DNA of 39,889 nucleotides from an uncultured Eggerthellaceae bacterium (GTDB lineage Bacteria; Actinomycetota; Coriobacteriia; Coriobacteriales; Eggerthellaceae). The translations under genes were made by a program, and so were the position numbers. Location: assembly GCA_910584145.1 (NCBI GenBank), contig CAJTXX010000014.1:5319-45207 (forward strand), read 5' to 3'. A model generated the notes under the pieces. That model did not search any database and was not told the DNA's origin. It was given only the letters and a program-made list of their open reading frames with translations. This document shows positions 23,529 to 31,648 of this stretch, piece by piece; position 1 is the first letter of the stretch, and each line of letters opens with the position of its first letter.

Positions 23529-23998
23529 CCATCGGCGCCTCCACGGTGCTGGCTGCTCTGCTGGCCGCTGCATGCGCTACCGATCTGCGCGAGCGGCTGA
23601 TACCCGATAAGATCGTAGCGGCGCTCGCTGGGGTATGGGTTCTCTGGAAGGCGGCTTGTGCGCTGCTGTTCGGCACCACCGAGGGGATAACGCCTGGCCT
23701 GATGGCCGCACTGCTCTATGGCGGCGGCCTCTTGGCATTCACGCTGGTGTTCGAGGCCCCTGGCAAACGTGCTGGCATGGGCGGCGGTGATATCAAGCTG
23801 ATGGCTGCCTGCGCACTGTACCTTGGGCCGGAGCGCAGCGCGCTCTGCTTGCTCATCGCCTGCACGATGAGCGTGCCGCTCGCGCTCATCGTGCCTCGCA
23901 CCCGCTTCGCCTGCGAGGGCGAGCGCGCCGGCACCGTTCCCTTCGCACCGGCCATAGCCGCAGGAACTCTGCTGGCACTGTTGCTTCCCGCAGCCTAA
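23495..23998 (+). CDS. prepilin peptidase (A24 family), catalytic domain only
   Basis: This membrane aspartyl protease cleaves the leader of type IV prepilins. The 167-residue product has about five to six membrane helices and the two catalytic sites: ATDLRERLIPD (Asp30) and MGGGDIKL (Asp99, the GxGD motif). It lacks the N-terminal cytoplasmic methyltransferase domain with CxxC pairs found in full-length PilD, so it is of the short CpaA/TadV-like kind. It probably processes the pilin-like protein at 11555. The start may be 23495 or 23516, because a 21-bp duplication has doubled the ATG. It overlaps the radical SAM gene by 34 bp and lacks a good ribosome site, suggesting translational coupling. 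Confidence 0.88.
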   Translation: MPARLGRMPALAIGASTVLAALLAAACATDLRERLIPDKIVAALAGVWVLWKAACALLFGTTEGITPGLMAALLYGGGLLAFTLVFEAPGKRAGMGGGDIKLMAACALYLGPERSALCLLIACTMSVPLALIVPRTRFACEGERAGTVPFAPAIAAGTLLALLLPAA

Positions 23999-24009
23999 AC
24001 AGGTAAAAT
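23981..24009 (+). promoter_or_regulatory. promoter of tRNA-Phe
   Basis: TTGCTT (23981-23986) and TAAAAT (24004-24009) are separated by 17 bp, close to the housekeeping sigma consensus. The -35 lies inside the end of the prepilin peptidase gene. The predicted start would be just upstream of the tRNA at 24021. Confidence 0.65.
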
Positions 24010-24020
24010 ACTCATGCTCT

Positions 24021-24096
24021 GGTCGGGTAGCTCAGTTGGTAGAGCAGCGGACTGAAAATCCGCGTGCCGAGGGTTCAAGTCCCCCTCCGACCACCA
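24021..24096 (+). tRNA. tRNA-Phe (GAA)
   Basis: A 76-nt cloverleaf is visible. The acceptor stem GGTCGGG pairs with TCCGACC (one G-U), followed by A and an encoded CCA. The D arm is GCTCAGTTGGTAGAGC, the anticodon arm CGGAC-TGAAAAT-CCGCG has anticodon GAA, and the T arm contains GGTTCAAGT. The anticodon reads UUC/UUU, so the charge is phenylalanine. Confidence 0.97.
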
Positions 24097-24104
24097 CGAA
24101 TGCC

Positions 24105-24130
24105 ACGGGAGCCACACGGCTCCCGTTCTC
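24105..24130 (+). terminator. terminator after tRNA-Phe
   Basis: A perfect 9-bp stem ACGGGAGCC / GGCTCCCGT with an ACAC loop begins 9 bp after the tRNA CCA end. A short pyrimidine run (TCTC) follows, so termination strength is moderate. Confidence 0.75.
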
Positions 24131-24178
24131 ATATCGGAACCCGATATCATGATCGACCCAGAACGGGCGCTGTGCGGC

Positions 24179-26167
24179 TCAGGCGCCGGTCCAGTAGGTT
24201 TCTTCGTAGGCGAATCCGCTCTCGCCGCGGCGTATCGCGTCGAAGCGCTCTCGGTCTTCGTCGGTGAGCGCTTCGTGCTCTCTGCGGCGCGGTAGCACGT
24301 CGGCGGGTAAGCCGCCGTCCATCACCTCGTTCGCATGGCGCGCCGCTTCGGCATACCGCCGCCACGCCGCCTCGTCAGCATCGGCGCAGTACAGGATATA
24401 GCGCGCGAACTCGAAGCCGGGATGCTTGCCCACCTCGCGCTCTATCTGCGTGAGCGCCGTGTCGATGGCTCCCGCATCGTCGCCCGCGCCGTGGTAGGCG
24501 AACGCCGCGTTCATCCATGCCTCGTCTTGGATGCGATCCTTCCATTGCTCGAATGCCTGCACCGCGCGACCGTACTCTCCGCCAACGGTGAGCGCCGCCA
24601 CATAGGACGCGCGCACCTGCGGGTCGGCTTGTGCGAGCGCATCGTCTGCCAGCACGCTCTCCACATAGCCGTATGCGCCCTGGTTCGCCGCCGTCTTGCT
24701 GTACTGGATGCTGTTGTACGCCAGCAGGCCGCACACGCACGCCGCGCACACCACCACCGCGCTCGCCAGCACCGCCGGGAATGCCGCACGTGCGGGCAGC
24801 TCCGGCTGCCCGGGCGCCATCAGCAGGAACACCAGCAGCATGAGGAACGACCCATACTGGAAGTCGATGTCGATGAACCCGTGCGCCAAGAGCGCGAGCG
24901 CGCAGATGGCCAAGCCCGCCCGCCCCTGCCGGAACAGAGCGCGCACGCCCAGCACGGCGAATGCGCAGAAGCAGGCGAGCGCCCCCAAGCCGCCGTCGAG
25001 CCACAGCTGCAAATAGCTGTTATGCACGAACATGGTGTTGTACTGCATGGTCTGGAACAGCCGGTACTGGAACTGCCACTCATCGGGTCCGAGCCCGAGG
25101 ATGGGGTCTTGCATCAGCATGGCCCAACCATCGTGCATCTGGACGAAGCGCTCCGCGAACGTGCCGAGCGCGAGCGAGATGCGGCCCGTCGCCGCCACCA
25201 GCACCACCACGGCCACCGCCGCTGCCACCACAGCGCCCAGCAGCCCCCACGCGAGCGCCGCCGGAGCACCGCTGCCGAAGCGCTCGCCGCACAGCCAGCG
25301 CACCCCCAGGTACAGCCCGAACGCTACCGGCACCGTCAGCGCCGACCACGAAATGCCCACGAGCAAGCACGCGCCGAAGCCCACCATAGCGAAGATGGCT
25401 TGCAGCAGCACATCGAGCACCTGATCGTAGTCGCGCGCCACCAGCCACCGCACCAGCATGGCCAGCATCGCCACCATGAAGATCGCCACCATGCCGCCCG
25501 ACTGCGTGAACAGCAGCATCGCCAAGCTGAACAGCGCCAGCCGGTTCAAGCGCGCATCGGCGCTGAGCATCTGCACGAAGAAGAACGCCGCGAACAGCGC
25601 AGCCGCCGTATTGGCGTACTGCACCGAGAATTGCAGGCGCCCGTCGGTGATGGTGCCCGGCATGGGAAGAGCCTGGCACAGCAACAGCAGCGCGAACGCG
25701 CATGCACCGAAACCGACATAGCCCAGAGCGCGCAAGGCGGCATCGCGGCCATCGAGCGTCATCTGGGCGCACAGCACGCCCACACCGAACGCCGTGAACC
25801 ACGGCAACGCACCCGCCACATGCGTCAGCGTGAGGCCATGCGCCGCCCCGCTGACCAAGCAGAAGACGCCGATGCCCAGCAAACAGAGGCACGAGAAGGG
25901 CAGGTGCAGCGCCCTCGCACTGCACCGATCGACCACCACCACGCACACGATAGCCGCAACAGCTCCGAAGCCGAGCCAAGCATGCTGGAATGGATAGTAG
26001 ATACCTTGCGCCACGATGGCCGCGCACAACCCCACAAGGAACAGCACGCCAGCCAAGGGCACCACCGGCAGCGCACCCGCAGCCTTGTGCGCCGTCGGCC
26101 GCACCTGCTTGCCCGCGCCCGCACGCCCTGCCGCTCTCGTTCCCGCCTTCTTCGCCACAGCGCGCAC
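24179..26167 (-). CDS. O-antigen ligase/polymerase-like membrane protein
   Basis: The 662-residue protein has about eleven to twelve membrane helices (residues ~35-495) and a soluble helical C-terminal region (~505-662) with TPR-like character (for example AAFAYHGAGDDAGAIDTALT). The Wzy_C signature lies near 350-395: DPILGLGPDEWQFQ and VHNSYLQLWLDGGLGAL, including the conserved His in HNSYLQ. Relatives polymerise or ligate lipid-linked glycans, and some (PglL type) transfer them onto proteins. It starts with GTG directly after the stop codon of the LCP gene. In this context a role in building or attaching surface glycan, perhaps to protein, is reasonable but inferred. Confidence 0.87.
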   Translation of the reverse strand: MRAVAKKAGTRAAGRAGAGKQVRPTAHKAAGALPVVPLAGVLFLVGLCAAIVAQGIYYPFQHAWLGFGAVAAIVCVVVVDRCSARALHLPFSCLCLLGIGVFCLVSGAAHGLTLTHVAGALPWFTAFGVGVLCAQMTLDGRDAALRALGYVGFGACAFALLLLCQALPMPGTITDGRLQFSVQYANTAAALFAAFFFVQMLSADARLNRLALFSLAMLLFTQSGGMVAIFMVAMLAMLVRWLVARDYDQVLDVLLQAIFAMVGFGACLLVGISWSALTVPVAFGLYLGVRWLCGERFGSGAPAALAWGLLGAVVAAAVAVVVLVAATGRISLALGTFAERFVQMHDGWAMLMQDPILGLGPDEWQFQYRLFQTMQYNTMFVHNSYLQLWLDGGLGALACFCAFAVLGVRALFRQGRAGLAICALALLAHGFIDIDFQYGSFLMLLVFLLMAPGQPELPARAAFPAVLASAVVVCAACVCGLLAYNSIQYSKTAANQGAYGYVESVLADDALAQADPQVRASYVAALTVGGEYGRAVQAFEQWKDRIQDEAWMNAAFAYHGAGDDAGAIDTALTQIEREVGKHPGFEFARYILYCADADEAAWRRYAEAARHANEVMDGGLPADVLPRRREHEALTDEDRERFDAIRRGESGFAYEETYWTGA

Positions 26168-27418
26168 CTACCCGCCCAACGAGGCGTCGTCCACATGATC
26201 GATGCTCTTCTCAGCCTGACGCGCGGCCGCCTCGGCTTCCTCGTCCAGCACCTCGGTGTAATACACGTCGAGCACCGTCCGGTACACGCTGTCCTTATCC
26301 AGGTAGAACTCATCTACGCCCTCGTTGCTATCGTAGAGCACGTTCTCGCCCTGGAGGCTGTATATCTCCACGTCGCCCACGCCGTTGCCGAGGAAGTTCG
26401 CCGCAAGGAACGTGAATTCCGTCGGCCCGATGTTGGTCATGGAATACTCGGAAAGGCTGTTGAAGATGCTCACCAGCACGCCCGCATCGCCCTTAGCCTG
26501 CTCGACCGCCTTCTTCACGAATGCGTGCACGAACTGCTTCTGGCGCTCTTGGCGCTTCAATGCCGATTCCGGCTCGTGTATGTCGCGGTATTTGATGTAG
26601 TAGAACGCCTGCTGACCGGTCAGGTTCACGGTCTGGCCCTGCCATATGCCGGCGGGCTTCACGTTCTGCAGCGCCTCCACCTCAACGCCGCCCACCGCAT
26701 CGGCCAGATCGCCCAGCCCGTCCATATCTAGCGCGTAGTAATAGCGCATGGGGGTGTTATAGAGCATGCGCGACACCGCCCGGCACATCAGCTCGGCGCT
26801 CTGCTCCTCAGAATCGGCATACGAGTAAGCCATGCACAGCTGCGCGGTGATCGTGTCGTAATACCGATCGCTGCCGAGATAGTCGCGGTCTATCTCCACC
26901 ATGCTGTCGCGCGGTATGGAGATGACCTTCACGTTGCCGTTGCTGGTGTCCATCGCTATCACCATGACGGCGTCGGCCTGCCCGTTGGTGTAGCCCTGGG
27001 CCCGCCCATCGAGCCCGAGGAACAGGATGGAGGTCATATCCTCGTTCAGCCGGTACTTCTTGCCCTCGAAGAAGACGATCTTGCCGTTGTCATAGGAGAC
27101 GGCGCCGTCGCCTACTTCCATGTCGGAGGTCTGCACCATGCTCGCCCGGCCCATGTTCAGCGCGAGCGCGAACGCCCCCGCTCCGCACAGGAGCACCCCG
27201 CACAAGCACGACACGGCCACGATGGCGATGCGCTTCTTCGAGAAGCGCGCGGCCTTCCGAACCTTGCAGGAATGCGAAGGCGCTCCGCCCTCTTGCGCTT
27301 TCGGCTCGGTCGCCGCGGCGTCCTCATCAGACCCGCCACCTGCGCCGAGCGGCTCGAACGGCTCCGCACCGGGGAACAACCGCTTGAATCTGGGTTCGTC
27401 AGACCGTTTCTTCGACAT
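26168..27418 (-). CDS. LytR-CpsA-Psr (LCP) family glycan transferase
   Basis: LCP proteins transfer glycans from lipid carriers onto peptidoglycan or, in Actinomyces, onto a sortase-anchored protein. The 416-residue product has a ~60-residue cytoplasmic arm, one membrane helix (about 62-85, IAIVAVSCLCGVLLCGAGAFAL) and the extracellular LCP domain: SILFLGLDGRAQGYTNGQADAVMVIAMD, then VISIPRDSMVEI with the key Arg-Asp pair, and later KYRDIHEPESALKRQERQKQFV. The ATG at 27418 is chosen because it begins a basic MSKKRSDEPRFK start; it overlaps the sortase 3' end by 20 bp. It is the third gene of the minus-strand surface cluster. Confidence 0.9.
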   Translation of the reverse strand: MSKKRSDEPRFKRLFPGAEPFEPLGAGGGSDEDAAATEPKAQEGGAPSHSCKVRKAARFSKKRIAIVAVSCLCGVLLCGAGAFALALNMGRASMVQTSDMEVGDGAVSYDNGKIVFFEGKKYRLNEDMTSILFLGLDGRAQGYTNGQADAVMVIAMDTSNGNVKVISIPRDSMVEIDRDYLGSDRYYDTITAQLCMAYSYADSEEQSAELMCRAVSRMLYNTPMRYYYALDMDGLGDLADAVGGVEVEALQNVKPAGIWQGQTVNLTGQQAFYYIKYRDIHEPESALKRQERQKQFVHAFVKKAVEQAKGDAGVLVSIFNSLSEYSMTNIGPTEFTFLAANFLGNGVGDVEIYSLQGENVLYDSNEGVDEFYLDKDSVYRTVLDVYYTEVLDEEAEAAARQAEKSIDHVDDASLGG

Positions 27419-28214
27419 TCTCAAGCACTCCGACCACGAGGTAGCGCGCGGCGTCATTCGCCGGCTTGGTGCAGGTGCTCAAGATGACCAGCTTGTCCTC
27501 GCCGGCGATCAGGCCGCCCTCTATGGCGCGCGCATTCTTGTTCAGCGAATCGGGAGCCTGCACGTAGTCGAGCCAATTCTGCAGGACAGCAGGGTCAGAG
27601 AAACCGCTGGTGGTCTGCAAGATGTGCCGGTTGTCGTATTCGAACGCCGACACGATGCGATACGTCAGCCTGCTATCGGGCGTGAAGATGTAGAACTCTC
27701 CGTTCTCCTCGAAGAACGCGGGGTCTTCGAGGTTATGGAGCGTCGACATCATCTGATCTTTGAAGCTCGAGTTATCCTCGAACGTGTGGCCATACACCAC
27801 CGTGACCGCATCCTGCGTGAAATCCTTGCTGTTCCAGAGCATCTGGGTGAATAGCTCGCCTGCCAGATCGGGCTCGCCGTCTATGTCATGCGTCAGATAG
27901 AACTCGTCGGCCATCGGATGCTGCAAGATGGGCAGGTCGACCTCGGTGCCAGGCACCGCGAGCCACGCATACACGCTCGGATTGCGCTCCTGATAGGCCT
28001 GCCAGTCGATAGGATTCTTGATGCGGCCGTCGTCGGCGACATCCACCACGCCCATCGCGGTCGACTCGCCGCTGTTCTCGACCACCGGCTCGGGCTGGTT
28101 CGCCACGAGCACCCAAGCTCCCACCAGGGCTAATGCGACCACCACCACGGCGATGATCGCCGCTATCAGGCCCTTGCTGCTCTTCGGCTCGGCTGCATTC
28201 GAATGCTGTGGCAT
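27399..28214 (-). CDS. class B sortase
   Basis: Sortases are cell-surface transpeptidases that cut a C-terminal sorting motif and join the protein to the cell wall. The 271-residue product has an N-terminal membrane anchor (~15-37, IAAIIAVVVVALALVGAWVL) and a class B-type domain: NPSVYAWLAVPGTEVDLPILQ (~78-98), catalytic His143 in VVYGHTF, Cys248 in LSTCTKP and Arg257 in AARYLVVG. Class B enzymes of clostridia recognise SPKTG-like motifs, and the adjacent gene ends in SPKTGC. Transcription probably continues from that gene, 159 bp upstream, and into the overlapping LCP gene. Confidence 0.94.
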   Translation of the reverse strand: MPQHSNAAEPKSSKGLIAAIIAVVVVALALVGAWVLVANQPEPVVENSGESTAMGVVDVADDGRIKNPIDWQAYQERNPSVYAWLAVPGTEVDLPILQHPMADEFYLTHDIDGEPDLAGELFTQMLWNSKDFTQDAVTVVYGHTFEDNSSFKDQMMSTLHNLEDPAFFEENGEFYIFTPDSRLTYRIVSAFEYDNRHILQTTSGFSDPAVLQNWLDYVQAPDSLNKNARAIEGGLIAGEDKLVILSTCTKPANDAARYLVVGVLENVEETV

Positions 28215-28294
28215 GCAGGCTCCTCGCTCTCTCTCTTCGGCGGTCCGCTCAGCGGCCCGGACAACCCATCCTCAAACTAGAGGAGGGAGGCCTC

Positions 28295-28390
28295 ATGAGA
28301 ATGCCCCCCTCCATACATGAAATCGCGAAATCATGCACCTTTTACGTGCTCTTGCTTGTGATCGTTCTCTTGCTTAGCAACCGGTCTTAG
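28295..28390 (+). CDS. possible 31-residue hydrophobic peptide, antisense to a gene end
   Basis: A short frame starts at an ATG preceded by AGGAGG (28281-28286) and a second GGAGG (28286-28290). It encodes a mildly charged start (MRMPPSIHEIAKS) and a hydrophobic helix (CTFYVLLLVIVLLL) ending SNRS. Its last 17 bp lie antisense to the end of the secreted protein gene at 28374. It resembles single-helix small membrane proteins or type I toxins, but could be a chance frame. No clear promoter was found. Confidence 0.3.
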   Translation: MRMPPSIHEIAKSCTFYVLLLVIVLLLSNRS

Positions 28391-29060
28391 GAGACGTGGC
28401 AGCAACGTAGTTGCTCCTCCAGACCTGCGGAGCCTCGGTCACGTCGAACAGGGCGAACAGCGAGAAGCCGTCGACCGTGAAGGAGATCATACCCTGAGCG
28501 TCCACCTCGTAGTTCTCGTAGGTGATGGTGCCGTCGCTGTGCAGGATCATCACACGCACGATATCGCCAGCGTTGCGGTCGGTGTAGAAGGTGACGATGG
28601 CGTCATCGTCGGCCATCTCAGCGTCTATGCGCAGAAACCCCATCAGCTCGACACCCTCGGTGGCCTTCATGTCCTCGAGGTCCTTCATGTACTCGTCGAG
28701 CTTCTCCTGGCCCACCATCTCGGCGTACTGATCAAGGTCGTACTGGTCGACCGTGGAGACGGTCAGATCCTCGACGCCCTGCACCTTCAGACCGGTGAGG
28801 GAGTCGTAACCGGGCATGTTCGCCTCGAAGTCGAACACGAAGGTGTCAGCCTCGCCGGGAACCTTCATGGCCTGATAGGTCTGCGACCAAGTGGTGACAC
28901 CGAGGTCGGCGTACTCGTTGTAGGTCTCCGGAGCAACGGGAACCGTAGGAGCGCCCGTGTTGCTGTCGCCATTGCCGTCATTCTCACCGCTGGCGAAGGC
29001 CGCCATCGGCAGAGCTGCGGCGAGCGCGAAGGCGCAAAGTGCAGCTACGAATCTTTTCAT
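28374..29060 (-). CDS. secreted protein with C-terminal SPKTG sorting motif
   Basis: The 228-residue protein has a signal peptide (MKRFVAALCAFALAAALPMAAFASG, cleavage after AFA) and an acidic ectodomain. A beta-sandwich-like part runs from about 140 to 212 (MGFLRIDAEMADDDAIVTFYTD, then ISFTVDGFSLFALFDV). It ends VAATSPKTGC. SPKTG is a known class B sortase motif in Clostridioides difficile, and a class B sortase gene follows. However, the expected hydrophobic segment and basic tail after the motif are absent; neither of the other two frames on this strand supplies them. The ATG follows AAAGGCAG. The promoter contains a 13-G tract, suggesting on-off control. Confidence 0.85.
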   Translation of the reverse strand: MKRFVAALCAFALAAALPMAAFASGENDGNGDSNTGAPTVPVAPETYNEYADLGVTTWSQTYQAMKVPGEADTFVFDFEANMPGYDSLTGLKVQGVEDLTVSTVDQYDLDQYAEMVGQEKLDEYMKDLEDMKATEGVELMGFLRIDAEMADDDAIVTFYTDRNAGDIVRVMILHSDGTITYENYEVDAQGMISFTVDGFSLFALFDVTEAPQVWRSNYVAATSPKTGC

Positions 29061-29124
29061 TTATCTGCCTTTCTTCCTTTGTTTTCAGTGCTTCATAAAA
29101 GATGCACGACCACATGCGCCATAT

Positions 29125-29155
29125 ACCCTACTCCGCCCCCCCCCCCCCTTGTCAA
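29125..29155 (-). promoter_or_regulatory. promoter with poly-G spacer (phase-variable candidate)
   Basis: On the minus strand a consensus -35 TTGACA (29155-29150) is followed by A, thirteen Gs (29148-29136), CGGAG and a candidate -10 TAGGGT (29130-29125). The spacer is 19 bp; loss of two Gs would give the optimal 17 bp. It lies about 65 bp upstream of the secreted protein start. Slippage in such tracts switches promoters in pathogens such as Neisseria (porA). Confidence 0.6.
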
Positions 29156-29298
29156 CTCAGAATCGCACTTTATTTGGCAGACAGCTCATGATGAGAGCGA
29201 TGGGATGCGGCGGGGATTTTCTGAAGAGAATCGGCCATATCGGCTCCGGAACGGCATAATGGATGATACGGAACGGATGAGATGGGATCGGCTCTGAT

Positions 29299-31131
29299 AT
29301 GAACAACATGCGCATAACCGACTGGGCGGCCCTGCTGGGCATATCGGCGGTGGTGTCGGTGTGCGGCGTGGTGGGCGTGTCGTACGTGGTCGGCGAGGGC
29401 ACGCCTATCTTCGACGGCGTGCAGATAGGGCTGCTGTCCGTCATATTCACCATCGTGGCTGCGTTCGCCTTCTACCTGCTCGACCTCTTGTTCGAATGGG
29501 TGGCCGGCACGCGCCTTCTCCAGATAGAGCTGCCGCAGGGCCAGCGCGAACCGCTGCTCGCGCGCATAACGCCGCGCTGGAGCCCCGGCAGCATCGCCAT
29601 CTTCGCGCTCATCATGGCGCTGCTGTGGCTGCCGTGGCTGATAGCGAACTACCCCGGCGGCACCTACTGGGACACCTACTATCAGATATATCAGATATAC
29701 CCGGAGAACCACCCCGTCTCGGTGATCCCCTGGGAGGAGATACGCGATCAGACCGTCACCGACGCGTGGCTGGTCGACCATCACCCGGTGCTGACCACGC
29801 TGATATACGGCGGCTTCGGCTGGGTGTCCGACCAGATCACCGGCAACTGGATGCTCGGCGTGTTCGTGTTCGTGTGCCTGCAAGGCGCGGCTCACGTGGT
29901 GGCCTTCACCGCCGCCGTGGGCTACCTGCGCGACCGCAACTGCCCCATCGTGCTGTGCTTTGGCGCCTACGCGTTCTTCTGCATCATGCCGTTCGTGAGC
30001 ACCTGGGCGATGTGCATGGTGAAGGACAGCATGTTCGGGGCGCTATGCGTGCCCTACTTCATCATGCTGTTCGAGGCCGTGCGCACGCGCGGCGCCAGCT
30101 TGCAGCCGGTGCGCGCGGTGGTGCTGTTCTGCGTGCTGGGTCTGTTCTTGTGCCTGACGCGAAAGATGGGCCTCTACATGGTGGTGCCCACGGCCATCAT
30201 AGCGGCGGTGTGCCTGCGGCGCGGCAAGCGCCCGGCGTTCGCGGGCAGCGGCGCGGTGCGCGCATGCCTCGTGCAAGCGGGCAGCTGCGTGCTGGTGATG
30301 ACGGTGCTGCTGCCGCTCGTGGTGTTCCCGGCGGCGAACATCCGCCCGGGCGGCGCGCAGGAGGTGCTCGGGCCGCTGTTCCAGCAGAGCGCCCGCTACC
30401 TGGTCGACTACGGCGAGGAGATATCGGTATCGGAGAAACGCGCGCTCCAGAACATCATCGACTACGACAAGCTGGCCGACCAGTACCAGTTCGATTTCGC
30501 CGATTCGGTGAAGTACCGCTACAACCTCAACGCCACGCCCCAGCAGGTGATCGACTACCTGCAAGCCTACGTGACGATGGGCGCGCGGCACCCCGATTCG
30601 TACCTGGCGGCATTCGCCTCGCTGGCGGGTTTCTATGTGGCGCCCACCGCCTACGCCAACATACGGATGGTCACCGTCGACACGCACATGGGCGACGACG
30701 ACCGCTACATGCTCTGGAACCCCGACGAGCTCGACTGGTTGCGCGAGGGGCTCGACGAAGGCTACACCTTCATAGCTGAGATACCCGGCGTGAACCTGCC
30801 GTTCTTGATCGTCACCTATGCGTTCTGGCTGCCGGCCGGGCTGCTGTACGTGCTGATGCGGCGGCGCCTGCGCTGCGGCACGCTGCTCATACCGGCGCTC
30901 GTGCTGCTCGCCTTCTGCATGATATCGCCCGTCTACGACGCGCGCTATTGCGTGCCCATCTTCGACATGGCGCCGCTTCTGGTGTGCGCCTTCGCCGCCA
31001 TCCGCGCCAGCGCACGGCTCACCGTGGGCGAGCCGGCGGCCGAGCTGCCGAGCGAGCTTCCCACCGACTTCCCCACCACTTCGCAGGTTGGGCCTGACTT
31101 TGCGAGCGCGGCGCATTACAATACGTTCTGA
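29299..31131 (+). CDS. DUF6020-like multi-pass membrane protein, GT-C-like
   Basis: The 610-residue protein has about ten to twelve membrane helices and a large external loop (about 345-480). After helix 3 come GTYWDTYYQIYQ (WDT at 124-126) and VDHHPVLTTLIYGG (DHHP at 160-163). An acidic residue in the first large outer loop followed by a DHHP-type motif is typical of GT-C glycosyltransferases that use lipid-phosphate sugars. The overall pattern matches DUF6020 proteins; both assignments are by pattern. The ribosome site is weak and a second ATG lies at 29308. It is divergent from the secreted-protein/sortase cluster, which supports a role in surface glycan assembly. The C-terminal ~40 residues are a Pro/Thr-rich tail. 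Confidence 0.82.
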   Translation: MNNMRITDWAALLGISAVVSVCGVVGVSYVVGEGTPIFDGVQIGLLSVIFTIVAAFAFYLLDLLFEWVAGTRLLQIELPQGQREPLLARITPRWSPGSIAIFALIMALLWLPWLIANYPGGTYWDTYYQIYQIYPENHPVSVIPWEEIRDQTVTDAWLVDHHPVLTTLIYGGFGWVSDQITGNWMLGVFVFVCLQGAAHVVAFTAAVGYLRDRNCPIVLCFGAYAFFCIMPFVSTWAMCMVKDSMFGALCVPYFIMLFEAVRTRGASLQPVRAVVLFCVLGLFLCLTRKMGLYMVVPTAIIAAVCLRRGKRPAFAGSGAVRACLVQAGSCVLVMTVLLPLVVFPAANIRPGGAQEVLGPLFQQSARYLVDYGEEISVSEKRALQNIIDYDKLADQYQFDFADSVKYRYNLNATPQQVIDYLQAYVTMGARHPDSYLAAFASLAGFYVAPTAYANIRMVTVDTHMGDDDRYMLWNPDELDWLREGLDEGYTFIAEIPGVNLPFLIVTYAFWLPAGLLYVLMRRRLRCGTLLIPALVLLAFCMISPVYDARYCVPIFDMAPLLVCAFAAIRASARLTVGEPAAELPSELPTDFPTTSQVGPDFASAAHYNTF

Positions 31132-31155
31132 TCGCACTCGAGGGGGCAGGTTTAG

Positions 31156-31614
31156 ATGGGAACACCGCTGGTAGGCATCATCATGGGGTCGCAGTCTGAC
31201 ATGGCGGCGATGGAGCCGTGCATGCAGCAGCTGGAAGAATTCGGCATACCCTATGAGGTGAAGGTGGCGAGCGCGCACCGCAAGCCTGACGTCGTGCACG
31301 AATGGGCCGCCGGCGCCGAAGAGCGCGGCATGCGCGTTATCGTGGCCGCAGCCGGCAAAGCGGCGCACTTGGGCGGCGTCGTGGCCGCATTCACCCCGCT
31401 TCCCGTGATAACCGTGCCTATGAAGACGAGCGACCTGGGCGGGCTGGACAGCCTGCTGTCGATGGTGCAGATGCCGAGCGGCGTGCCCGTGGCATGCGTC
31501 GCCATCAACGGAGCGAAGAACGCCGCTATCTTGGCCGTTCAGATGCTGGGCACCGGCGACGCGGCCATGCGCGGCAAGATCAGCGCCTTCAAGCGCGCGA
31601 TGGCCGAAGCATAG
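31156..31614 (+). CDS. purE: N5-carboxyaminoimidazole ribonucleotide mutase
   Basis: PurE (class I) converts N5-CAIR to CAIR in purine synthesis. The 152-residue protein has GIIMGSQSDMAAMEP at the start, VASAHRKPD near residues 36-44 with the catalytic His, and AGKAAHLGGVVAAFTPLPVITVP near 70-92. A GGGGCAGG ribosome site precedes it. purK is not adjacent. iorA starts 34 bp downstream and may share the transcript although its function is unrelated. Confidence 0.97.
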   Translation: MGTPLVGIIMGSQSDMAAMEPCMQQLEEFGIPYEVKVASAHRKPDVVHEWAAGAEERGMRVIVAAAGKAAHLGGVVAAFTPLPVITVPMKTSDLGGLDSLLSMVQMPSGVPVACVAINGAKNAAILAVQMLGTGDAAMRGKISAFKRAMAEA

Positions 31615-31648
31615 GCCCGAGCCCAAGGAAGAAGGAGAGCACAGCCGT

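Noticed and set aside
24335..26731. Very long plus-strand frame opposite the O-antigen ligase and LCP genes
   Set aside because: It is antisense to two well-supported membrane-protein genes and encodes a His/Gln/Arg-rich chain with no recognisable motif.
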